Assembly (NCBI GenBank): GCA_002633025.1
Contig: NMRB01000023.1
Location: 187,451-251,450 of the forward strand
Direction of reading: 5' to 3'
Origin: Notospermus geniculatus
Taxonomy: Eukaryota; Nemertea; Pilidiophora; Heteronemertea; Lineidae
DNA length: 64,000 bases
A program made the position numbers and the translations under genes. Shown one piece after another: positions 20,764 through 30,437 of the stretch. Under the pieces are notes generated by a model that was not told the DNA's origin, made no database searches, and saw only the letters and a program-made list of their open reading frames with translations. The stretch's first letter is position 1. Each line of letters opens with the position of its first letter.

Positions 20764-22527
20764 TTATTGGGAAACGCCCTTTAAATGAATCCGTAGCTCC
20801 TTCCAGAAAAGATCCCGGCTTCGTTGAAGACTAACGAACTTTGTGCCAGTCTCTGGCCATTCTAGACAAGGACACCCCAACCTTTTCAGTTCCTTTGGTA
20901 ACTGGCTTTTCTTCTTTCCAAGAAGTACAACTACAAACTTCATGATATTCTCGATGCCGCCTTTATCCGCGATGTCTGGCCAGTGTTTGTCGAGGAAATC
21001 TCCGTTCATGAGGACAAGAAAGGCCCTGACCTGATGACTGAAGTCTCTGATCTGCTTCCATAGAGGTTTCAGCTCAGGACCAGCCGCCCACTGGAGAGTT
21101 ATCTTCATGGAGTGAAGCTGTAGCTGCTCGTCGAGATATTTGTTGGCCCACTTCAACACTACTTCGTCTCTGTAGTCGTACGTGACAAACGCCCCCGTCA
21201 TGCCCTGTCTGAGTGAGCTCCTCTCTCCTGGTAGGGCAAGGGGTGTACGTTCCCAGTTCTCCGTTCTTGTGAATGCCAGTTCTCGTCTCGCTAGATGCCA
21301 ATGCTTGATGCTCACCCAGTTGCAGTAAACTATGGAAATTATCACTACGACCAAGAGGAAGAAGGCGACGATGCATATCAAAGCAATGGCAAAGAACGGG
21401 GTGCACGACCACCAGTTGGGATCATAATATATCACTTTAGTTGAATACATAGCATGCGGGCCACCGCAAGTTAGGTTTCCTGCGTAGAGGACTTGGACGC
21501 CATTTTGATGACGTAAGCGGGCAGCGAATGGCGCAAGGTTGCAGTCGCAGATGATTGGGTTGTCTCGCATGTCCAACTTCACCGTGTCCATCCTATCAAG
21601 GGCTTCAACCGCAAAAGACAGGATAGCATTATCTCTCAAGTCTAGACGAGCATTCTTGAGGGGTGGCAGAGATGTGGCCTCGATATATCCTAGTTCGTTC
21701 GTTCCGAGTCTGAGGTCGGTGATTTTCTTCAGATTCCTGAGCATAGGCAGGTAGAAGTTCGTTATCTTGTTCCCTCTGAGGTCCAAAGTCATCAGGGAGT
21801 CAGCCTGATCTTTCAGTAACGTATCCACCGGCAAAAACTTCCTGTGAGTCGGGAAACCGAGCATACCAGTGTTGCCGAGGTCCAGTGTCAGTAGCTTCGT
21901 CAACCCTGTGAACAGGGTCATGGAGTCGGGAGACTTGGTCGACAACTTCAGGTTGGGGTTGTTGTTCAGATACAGAAACCGAAGATTTGGTGTTTCTTTG
22001 AAGGCGGTGGCATCAATAGTGTGGAAATTTTGCTGTCCTCTGAGGCTTAGAAACGATAGATTCTCCACTCCTTTGAATATCTGGTCGCTTATTGTGCTTA
22101 ATGAGTTGAAGGACAGGTCAATGGTAGTAAGGCTGCTGAGTCCCAGAAACGTACTCGGTTGGATCTGACCGATTTCGCATCTGAAAATTTGTATCCCTTT
22201 TAATGATGTCATGCCATGGAACTGCGACGGTGCTAGATAGACAGTGTCCGACGACGGCGGCTCACAATCCGATACTATCACATTGGTAAGATTTTTGCTC
22301 TGTTTTCTAATCGCTGGTAGGATCGTGGTGATATCAGCCTTGGTGCAGTCCAAGGACAAGTCACCGTTGTTGTACTTCACGAGCTTGCACCCCTTGGGTA
22401 GATCGGAGGTCAATTTGCCTGAATCTGTTGTGTTCATGCTCCTCGATGATGATGACGACTCCACACCGAAGCTGTGGACACACAACAGGACAAGACATGC
22501 GTGTAACCACCAACTCTGTCGCTGCAT
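20764..22527 (-). CDS. LRR-transmembrane-TIR receptor (Toll-like), paralogue B, 587 aa
   Basis: Tandem paralogue of the gene at 18011, same strand and same design. The signal peptide (MQRQSWWLHACLVLLCVHSFG) is followed by an LRR N-cap-like region (LPKGCKLVKYNNGDLSLDC), about eight LRRs, and an LRR C-cap (NPIICDCNLAPFAARLR). A transmembrane helix (IALICIVAFFLLVVVIISIVY) then leads to a TIR domain starting at AFVTYDYRDE. The RDxxPG BB-loop is again missing (LQWAAGPELKP). The last 60 residues are identical to paralogue A except for about one position, while the LRR half is strongly diverged. The start is set at the ATG of 22527 because CGTTTTGCAG|ATG is a splice acceptor in the same place as in A; a likely 5'-UTR donor (CTCAGG|GTAAGA) lies at about 22634. 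Its role is probably innate immune or developmental signalling; the ligand is unknown. Confidence 0.92.
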   Translation of the reverse strand: MQRQSWWLHACLVLLCVHSFGVESSSSSRSMNTTDSGKLTSDLPKGCKLVKYNNGDLSLDCTKADITTILPAIRKQSKNLTNVIVSDCEPPSSDTVYLAPSQFHGMTSLKGIQIFRCEIGQIQPSTFLGLSSLTTIDLSFNSLSTISDQIFKGVENLSFLSLRGQQNFHTIDATAFKETPNLRFLYLNNNPNLKLSTKSPDSMTLFTGLTKLLTLDLGNTGMLGFPTHRKFLPVDTLLKDQADSLMTLDLRGNKITNFYLPMLRNLKKITDLRLGTNELGYIEATSLPPLKNARLDLRDNAILSFAVEALDRMDTVKLDMRDNPIICDCNLAPFAARLRHQNGVQVLYAGNLTCGGPHAMYSTKVIYYDPNWWSCTPFFAIALICIVAFFLLVVVIISIVYCNWVSIKHWHLARRELAFTRTENWERTPLALPGERSSLRQGMTGAFVTYDYRDEVVLKWANKYLDEQLQLHSMKITLQWAAGPELKPLWKQIRDFSHQVRAFLVLMNGDFLDKHWPDIADKGGIENIMKFVVVLLGKKKSQLPKELKRLGCPCLEWPETGTKFVSLQRSRDLFWKELRIHLKGVSQ

Positions 22528-24615
22528 CTGCAAAACGATTGATTTTGTGAAAAAAGGATGTCATGTTACGTGTATAATGATTCCACGACATCTTCACAAG
22601 AAAGTTGGTGAGTAGGCACAAAGACCCATCTTACCCTGAGAAGATTTCCAATTACATATCCTCCTTCCCTCTCTTGATCCACAAATTAATTTGAAATCTT
22701 ACCTTTCGACCCCAACGAATGTCAACAACCAATGTCTGTCGATGTACCCTTGGCCGATACTCCACTGTGTTTCGATATGTTTTCCTGTTGCACGTGTTTG
22801 ATTTGGATTCTTCCTGATCCACACAAGAGGATCCACATACGGATATCCTCATTAATTTGTGGAATCGCTCTTCGAAACAAGGTCAGTGACCCGGTCAGTG
22901 AATCAGTGTTCCCATGAAGTGATCCGATGGCAGGAGGAATGTAGGCTGATATCGCTGACGTCAGATAGTCGTTGATGTCATACATGAAGTAGGCCAACAT
23001 GTGAATTTATCTGAATCGAACGAAAACTCTGTTATCCCGCCAGGTTCCCCTTCGCTTTTCCGTGTTACATGGCCAATGAAACCTCTACTTCCACGGCTTC
23101 TAAGGAAGCACAAACAGCTTTCGACACCAGCACTCGGAGACCCCACGAGGCGCAAGGTGGCTCTCAATGGGTAAATTACCATTGTTGGTTTCCTTAGCTT
23201 GCGTCTTGACCAGTGACACAAACGACTGCCCATAGCTTCCTATTGTCGGCTCTCGGGGGTCCCATCAGCCTCTTGGCCAATCTGTTGTTGTTTGCACAGA
23301 ATATTTTATGTGCTATCCACATCCTTCGGCTGTGACCGAGGTCGTGATAAACGAAAAATAACCAACCTTGAGGATGCTAAAGTAGAAAGACCGTATAGCT
23401 CGAAGTGCTGCTTGATTTAGTCGTTCAGAATTGGGATTATCTACGGAATCTGAACTCATCGATAGACAGAGTCTGCTATCGGTTTCGGTAGTCGTGTCAC
23501 GGTTGACCAAGCTCAGCAATAGCATAAAGGAATCGACGAGGAGAGCAGATGATCAGTGACCAACTTGGGATTTTATAGAATTTAGAAGTTCGACCTCGCG
23601 AGGTGTTTGATTTGACCTTGATTTGTCCTTGTGTTTTGATTTGACTTTGTGTTTGACCTTGATTCGTCCTTGACCTTCCATGTGTCAAGGTCGCCGACAG
23701 TAAAGGTCGCATGCAGGAATCTCAGCTCAGCTGACTTCTTGTCAGGTGAAATCACGAACAAACAAAAATGCACCAAAGAACATTTTTTCCATTTGTCACT
23801 TTTTGCTAGTCGGTGAACAAACCGGCAACGCAACGTTGTGGTAATTCTGAAAGCAACAACGAAGTCGATCCAATACGGTGTTGTTGAAGTTGGAGCCTAA
23901 CTCATTCTCGATGCGTATTGGCATACAGTCTCCTCGTGGGACAACTCGATTGCTGTTTGGGGTACCGTCGAGTTGAACATAAACAAACAGTCCTCGTATC
24001 GAATACTCCACAATGAGTTTGGCTACCAGCTCTCTGGTTTTGGCACGGTGTAATATTGAATGCGGCGTCGACAGATAGGCTATGAGAGAATATCCGGTGG
24101 GAAGCTGTACTCTGCATACGCTACATGAAGTGTGGGAACGACCAATACTCGACCACCGAAATAACACCCACTTGTAACTTGCCAGTTGTTGCCTTTTCAT
24201 CTTGAAACGGTCATCGGAATCGGAATTACAAGCATTTCAGGCAGGCTCATTGAATTAGCGGATACCCCACGTTGGCGGTTGCAGGATGTGATGGTGTTGA
24301 CCAATAATTTGTGCATTTGATTGTGTATTTTTCTACGGTAAATCGTAAACTTTTGCTGGATAAGTAACGGTACGTTAGATTGATTTACATGTCGATTCTT
24401 ACAGGAAATTTTGTGAAAACTTCATTAGGATCTTGATTGGAGAAACTTACTTTTGGTCGATTCTGTCTTAGAGTTTGGCATAATTGATTTTGACTACTGC
24501 GTAATGTCTTAATCTGCGAGTGTACAAGTACATGTAAGGGATTGTCAATCCTTTTCATGAAAATGAAAGAGAACACTATTTGTCTTGATCTATACTTAAT
24601 TTAAATGTTTCGTGG
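22528..24615. other. Divergent intergenic region, TIR receptor B and small membrane-protein gene
   Basis: About 2.1 kb between two genes transcribed away from each other, so it should contain both promoters. Candidate minus-strand donors for receptor 5'-UTR exons are seen near 22634 and 22700. Open frames up to 134 codons on the minus strand (23796-24200) resemble nothing known. A short run of TTGATTTGACCTTG-type repeats lies at about 23607-23690. Confidence 0.55.
23607..23690 (+). repeat. Short TTTGACCTTGATT repeat
   Basis: TTTGATTTGACCTTGATTTGTCCTTG is followed by further copies of TTTGACCTTGATTCGTCCTTGACC in imperfect tandem order. It is a small degenerate minisatellite of about 12-24 bp units. 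TGACCTTGA is also a nuclear-receptor half-site-like word, which may be coincidence. Confidence 0.5.
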
Positions 24616-27423
24616 ATGACAATGATATTGAAGAATAGCAGCATGATTATCCAACAGCTACCAATCTTGCTGCTTCTGGTCATTGTTGTGAGGACAGGAC
24701 AAGGAAATGTCAATGGTAAGTTCGTCACAAAATAGTAGGACTAGGCGCTGCAACCTGGTCAACGAAGAGGTTGGACCAGGTACCACAGGCGCGGATCCAG
24801 GATTTTTGGCAGAGGGGGGCAGGGCTGCCGAGGGCGGTCGTTGCAGGCGGGCGCCGAATATGACCGCGCTGAAATCTAGAAGGCCGTAGACGCGATTCCT
24901 GGCATCTCAGCACCAAAACCGAAGCTTTATTTTTGCGTTTTTTGCTTACTGTCGCAAATTATTGAGTAAAAAACCAATTGGTGGTGGCGAGCAGGGGGGG
25001 GTCACGACCCCCCCCCCCCTCTGGATCAGCGCCTGTACCAGTTATCGTGAAATTTTGTGCCTTTGACCCAATACGAACAGAAACAGCGAAATTGATTGGC
25101 TCCTATAATTCAGCACCGGAAAGGAGTGTGCTACTGGGCCATAAGTTGACTGGTTCCCTACACAGTTTACGTCATAGATAACCGCGAACATCGTGGCACG
25201 TGTATTCAATGCAATAACCCGGCACACATTATTAATATGAGCGTGCCACGTTTAATAACAAATACTAATTTTTTATTGAATTTTAAAACTTTTGCGTTGA
25301 GTAAGCTCTCCATTAGTGTTTTGACAGGTGTAAAACAAGCAATAATCAACAGCCCTACTTTATGTGTCAATTTGTGTGGAAAGTTATCGAATTATTTATG
25401 ATGACAGCAAAGAGTTTATATACATTTTTAAAAATCCCGTACCGCAGGTTAACTTGTGGGTCATTCTGGGCGTGATACTCCGTAACAGGCAATGGTGGGT
25501 GGGGACTACGCAATAGCACCATAAATGTGTCATAAAAACGCTAGACGAAACAATACACATTCGCACACTGAGTGCAACTGAATGCAGGTTCGATGCATAT
25601 TTTGACATGTAAGTGGATGAAGTAAACAATTTCAAAATGTCAAAACGACTTTTAACTAATGTTGTAAACTGGTGAAACAAAATTCTAAGGTGGATTATTG
25701 GCATGTGTGCTTGAAACTGCTGCGGTTATGAATTTTTTATGTCAACGGTGCACGTGAAAGCCTCATCGATATCAGGCATTGTTTGGTTACTCGCGTGGAG
25801 AGTGCGCGCGCACGGTGCAGCAGGAAACAGTCTATAGTGAAATCTCCTCATCTCCTGACCATAAAAGAAACGCTAAAGATACATTTTGTACCACGTAAAG
25901 AACCTTTTAGAAAATACCGAGAATCGTACACTGGCAGTAAACAGAGGGACAGACACCGATTATATTAGCCCGCTTAAGGGCTAGGCCCACTCACCAAATT
26001 TTCCAAGCCCACTTTTCTGAAATGTCAAATATCTTTAAAACACTACAGTCTTTTTACTTTGCATCTACACCTAAATTATCAGACGGACAGTGCAACAACT
26101 AAAACGACAAATTAGTTTGTGGTCGATCCACTCATTAGCTGAAACAAAGGGTACAGCTTTCGGTACATAATGCCGCCTTATTACAAAGAATCAAGAGACT
26201 ATCTTCTGTATACCAGTAACTTTGGTTTGTATCTACATGTTAATGAAGTCAGAATTCCAAAATTCGTTTTCATTGTTGAGAAAATCTCATTTTTGTGAAA
26301 ATTTTCTCAAGCTATGCCCTTTATTGGAGGTTTGACCATTCCAGACATGAGCAATAACAACAATTGACTGAGTATGGTAACTCAATGGGCTTGTATTGTG
26401 GAACCAAGCAGTCCTGGAATTCTATTCAAATGTCAGGTATGCCAGGGAGGCTTACATCATAATGCCACTGTACATTCTGAATAGGAGTGGGCCTACCAGT
26501 ATGCAGTGCATTGAGTTCAGAGGGTTTAGTCTAGAAACCCTTTGCTTAGGACTGACATTCAAGCTGAAAATTATATTGAGAAAAATAAGCATTTTCATCA
26601 GTTTTCAAAACAAATTTTGAAATTCTAACTTCATCAACGTGTAGATACAAACCTCAGGTTACAAGTACGCAGGAAATAAACTCTTTGTTTTTTGTGATAA
26701 AGCCACATTATGTACCGAAAGGTGAACCATTGTTTTAGCTAATTAGGGCATCAGCTGGTGACAAACTCCACATTTTTGTTTTTCCACTGTCCATCTGGTA
26801 CATTTGGTGCAGCTGTAGTTCAAAATGGCCAGGGCATTTCAAAGATATTTGACATTTTTAGAAAACAGGACTCTGAAAATTTGGTGAGTGGACCTAGCCC
26901 TTAACGGTGAGATCGGGAACCAAGTTCTAGTTCTGACAGATCCCTGATATGAAGAAAGGAAAAAATTTGCTAAGTTTAATGTCTGCTCACGGCAATCTCT
27001 CCTTGATCTTCAGATCCAACTAAGTCGCTGCCGAAGGCTGCAGAGGTAAAACCTGAAGAAACAACGACTAACCCACCAAATGCATCAGAAATAACTGATA
27101 AAGTCGTAACCGGAAACAATACAGCAGACGATAATTCTACTTCCCATGTCGATATGACGTCACTTCCGCCACGGGATACCACCACATCCGTTTCGAGCAC
27201 GCCATCAACAACACGGATGATGTACTACGAAAGGAAGCCGCAACCTGACACATTTCTAGAGAAAATCATGATAACAGCCATCTGTGTTTTTGTTATTGTC
27301 CCATCATGTGTGATGATCACTTGTTGCGTGAAAGCCGCCTGCCAAGTTCGAAAGACGAAGAGAGTGGGAGTGCTGTGGACTGGGAACACCGTTGTTGTTA
27401 AAGATGATGAACTGAAAATATAA
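24616..27423 (+). CDS. Unrecognised small type I membrane protein (2 exons, 169 aa)
   Basis: Exons 24616-24715 and 27014-27423 join in phase (G|AT, Asp) across a 2.3-kb GT-AG intron. Exon 1 encodes a signal peptide (hydrophobic core IIQQLPILLLLVIVV). Exon 2 encodes a short extracellular part of about 85 residues rich in Thr, Ser and Pro with sequons (NNT, DNS), suggesting mucin-like O-glycosylation. One transmembrane segment follows (ITAICVFVIVPSCVMITCC), with a juxtamembrane KAAC and a short basic then acidic tail of about 30 residues ending DDELKI. ATG 24622 or 24643 could also be the start. I recognise no domain or homologue. It is a neighbour of the TIR receptors, but nothing in the sequence shows a functional link. 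The junction is my prediction and exon 1 is the weaker half. Confidence 0.65.
24786..25035. mobile_element. MITE with CAGGCGCGGATCC termini
   Basis: A 250-bp element in the intron of the small membrane-protein gene. It begins CAGGCGCGGATCCAGG and ends CTGGATCAGCGCCTG as inverted termini, with TACCA directly outside both ends (24781-24785 and 25036-25040). The interior is G/C-homopolymer rich. Similar GCGGATCC-ended short elements are common in animal genomes and are often classed with hAT-like non-autonomous elements; that class usually duplicates 8 bp, and only 5 match here. Confidence 0.8.
25978..26900. mobile_element. 923-bp foldback transposon flanked by TTAA
   Basis: The element begins GGGCTAGGCCCACTCACC and ends GGTGAGTGGACCTAGCCC, with TTAA directly outside both ends (25974-25977 and 26901-26904). 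Complementarity continues inward for several hundred bases (AAATGTCAAATATCTTT against AAAGATATTTGACATTT; TACATAATG against CATTATGTA; TGTATCTACA against TGTAGATACA). It is therefore a long, imperfect palindrome. There is no transposase frame. TTAA flanks suggest a piggyBac-like target, but GGG termini and an internal TAA flank would also suit a PIF/Harbinger relative. Confidence 0.82.
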
Positions 27424-28945
27424 GAATGACACATTGCGAAGTCCCTTCTCCTTTACCACACATCATCAGTCCTCTCCTTGTAGGCCTAGGCCAATGCCTG
27501 ATGATGTTCCCTCCTTTATCAACGTTGTGTGTATGCTGTAATTTATACATTTTAGGCCTACATACTAGTAGTCTCTTTTCTGCATGGTTGTAATCGCTGA
27601 CCTCGCCATGGGTTTCATTCAGACGAAGATTACATGCCAATGCGCTCATGTCAACTTGTCGATGTCGATGTAATAGGCTTAAGTATAGCGATGTTACGTG
27701 AATATTATTTCTTTAACGTCGTTTGTTTAGTCAAAGTAACTCCACTGAGAAGGGGTCATTGTTCTGCAAGCGTTGCCTGAAAAGTGGCGCTGAAAGCTAT
27801 AGACTCGCTCAACGCACGCCAATAAGCCAACGAATTGGGCCTGCCCATTTCATAAAGGAGGACACCGGAATTCCGGAATTGCGCCAGCAGTACGCCACCT
27901 TCGGAATAAACAGCATGAACGGCGAGAGAATCCGCCAAAAACAGGTAAACAAAAAGCACGACGTAACAGCTTTGTCCCCCGACCCTTTCCCTGTCCAACG
28001 GCCTTTTTTGTTCATGCGCAATACTATTGTCCCCATGGTTTCGAAACGCGAAAGGACAGTCGATGTATTGTGGTTGTGTGACAAATAGATCTACCACTGG
28101 CGACTTTGTTCGCGTACATGCTATTTGTAGCAGTGTCGACACTGTTGGATTCCACAACTAGTCGGCCCCCAGCTGTGTGTTTAGACCCTCAAAGCTTTGA
28201 ATGTTGGTCTGGGCCCTGTTCTCGAAGCCTTCGTTTGTGGAGGTGAATGTGGGCTGTGTCCAAGGTAGGTCAATCATGGCATAGGCAGCAAAGACTTCAC
28301 TTCTGTCTGAGTTCCTTGGTAGGGGGTTTGTTGAAGAGTTACAGTTTGCCACGCTGCCGGGCCACGCTCAGTTCAGGCGTACATAGGTTTATCATCCTGA
28401 CTGTCTCCAGGGGTAGCGAGCATAAAGGGGTCGTAACCCTACGTCAGGCCTAAGCCAGGCGTAGTACTGGTCGATGCCCTATCCTCGACAAGCACTACGC
28501 CTGGCTTAGGCCTGACGTAGGGTTACGACCCCTTTATATGCTCGCTACCCCTGGGGCGCTTCTCATGTCACTACGACTAGGCCTTCACATAGGCCTACAT
28601 GTAGATGTACATTAGTAGGAATCCGTAATCGCTCAAAGGACATGGGAGTGTACGGAGTCCAAGAACTTATAGCTAAGCCGGTTGTGGAATTCATTCGGAG
28701 GAAATTTTGGTGGATTATGCCTTCTTTAGTATATGAGCCTAGTCCTACCTGCTGAGGGGTGTGCCTCCACATGTCTTCTTAGAAAGGAGGTAGGGGCAAG
28801 GGCCTACTCTTATTCAGTGTTCAGTTATTCCGATTTCCGTCATGATTTCATTCTCACGGTGTACATTTGTTTCAGCTTGAAGTATAAACGTCTGACAGCA
28901 GCATCGATGACGGACGGACGGACATGTTGACGTAGCGCCGTCGTC
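27424..28945. other. Intergenic region with a hairpin element
   Basis: 3' flank of the membrane-protein gene and 5' flank of the glycosyltransferase gene. An AATAAA at 27905-27910 could serve the upstream gene. Overlapping open frames of 121 codons (+) and 133 codons (-) at 27723-28157 look non-coding: they lie on opposite strands and have no recognisable content. A strong foldback is at 28407-28554. Confidence 0.5.
28407..28554. mobile_element. Near-perfect foldback element with about 60-bp arms
   Basis: The left arm begins CCAGGGGTAGCGAGCATAAA and the right arm ends with its complement; between them AAGGGGTCGTAACCCTACGT and GCCTAAGCCAGGCGTAGT pair almost without mismatch. Only about 28 bp separate the arms. 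No clear target-site duplication is visible. High arm identity suggests a recent origin, whether a MITE or a snap-back duplication. Confidence 0.85.
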
Positions 28946-29844
28946 ATGAATAATTCATCAGTTTTCCCGACGTATCTCATCCAAAGATGGGTCATCCTCG
29001 TTGCCGTTGCTGTTGTTACAATTCTAACAATTCTGAAACTCGCCAATAGATGGCCAAGGTTGGCTATGGAATTCGCTTCACCTCGAATGATGGCGGTCAC
29101 GCCGACTCCAGGGTCAGGTTTCCAGTTGGATGACGTAATCACCAAGAAGCCGGTTACCGTCATATGGAGCAACCACAGTTCCACGACAGAGGCCCCAGTC
29201 GTTGTTCACATGTCCCCTGGACAAGTCGTGCCGAAAATAGTACACTTTTGTTGGTACGGAGGGCGGAAGAAAGCAAACTTTCGATTCCATCATTACATCG
29301 GTATTTTATCCGTCCACAAACACATTAAGCCAGAAAAAATAATGTTTTGGTATGAACAAGAGCCAAGTGGAAAGTTATGGCAGGAAATTCGTGCAAAAGT
29401 TTCGTACATTGAGATGGTGTACCGTAAAGGGCCGACCTCCATTCGTGGGAGATCGGTCAGGATCCCCGAACACCAATCCGATGTCGTTCGCTTGGAAGCC
29501 GTCATGAAGTATGGCGGGATTTACATGGACCTTGATGTCGTCGCTCTGAAGTCATTTGACCCACTTTTGAAGTATGACGTCACCATGGGCCTCCAGTCAC
29601 ATGATGGACTCTGCAATGGCGTCATCATTGCAAAACCAGGAGCAGAGTTTTTGAAGATATGGCACGCGGCGTATCGGACATTTGCAGACGGTAACTGGGC
29701 CTATCACTCTGTTTATCTTCCCTTCAAACTTTACCAAAAGCATAAAGACTTAGTTCACGTCGAGGAGAGGAGTATTCACCGGCCAAGTTGGTTCGAGACT
29801 GAGTGGATATACGACGAGGGGAAAATCTATGATTGGAGACAAAA
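28946..29844 (+). CDS. DXD glycosyltransferase, type II membrane protein (cut by assembly gap)
   Basis: An open frame of 299 codons runs into the gap. Residues 1-15 are a short cytoplasmic end, and about 16-31 form a membrane anchor (VILVAVAVVTILTILK). A stem follows, then a catalytic region starting PKIVHFCWYGG. The donor-site signature HQSDVVRLEAVMKYGGIYMD carries the D-L-D metal-binding triad at residues 195-197. This pattern (a basic or polar residue, then SD..R...L..YGG.Y.D.D) is that of the GT32-type glycosyltransferase sugar-binding region, as in alpha-1,4-GlcNAc/galactosyltransferases and Och1. It is therefore probably a Golgi enzyme using a nucleotide sugar; the acceptor cannot be told. 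The C-terminal part must lie in the 593-bp gap or beyond, and the frame after the gap is unknown. No further exon is evident downstream. Confidence 0.85.
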
Positions 29845-30437
29845 NNNNNNNNNNNNNNNNNNNNNNNNNNNNNNNNNNNNNNNNNNNNNNNNNNNNNNNN
29901 NNNNNNNNNNNNNNNNNNNNNNNNNNNNNNNNNNNNNNNNNNNNNNNNNNNNNNNNNNNNNNNNNNNNNNNNNNNNNNNNNNNNNNNNNNNNNNNNNNNN
30001 NNNNNNNNNNNNNNNNNNNNNNNNNNNNNNNNNNNNNNNNNNNNNNNNNNNNNNNNNNNNNNNNNNNNNNNNNNNNNNNNNNNNNNNNNNNNNNNNNNNN
30101 NNNNNNNNNNNNNNNNNNNNNNNNNNNNNNNNNNNNNNNNNNNNNNNNNNNNNNNNNNNNNNNNNNNNNNNNNNNNNNNNNNNNNNNNNNNNNNNNNNNN
30201 NNNNNNNNNNNNNNNNNNNNNNNNNNNNNNNNNNNNNNNNNNNNNNNNNNNNNNNNNNNNNNNNNNNNNNNNNNNNNNNNNNNNNNNNNNNNNNNNNNNN
30301 NNNNNNNNNNNNNNNNNNNNNNNNNNNNNNNNNNNNNNNNNNNNNNNNNNNNNNNNNNNNNNNNNNNNNNNNNNNNNNNNNNNNNNNNNNNNNNNNNNNN
30401 NNNNNNNNNNNNNNNNNNNNNNNNNNNNNNNNNNNNN
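29845..30437. other. Assembly gap (593 N)
   Basis: A run of N interrupts the glycosyltransferase reading frame. Any open frames drawn through it are artefacts. Its real length may differ from 593 bp. Confidence 0.99.

Noticed and set aside
27723-28157. 121-codon plus-strand and 133-codon minus-strand open frames
   Set aside because: They overlap each other on opposite strands, have no splice partners or recognisable motifs, and look like chance frames.
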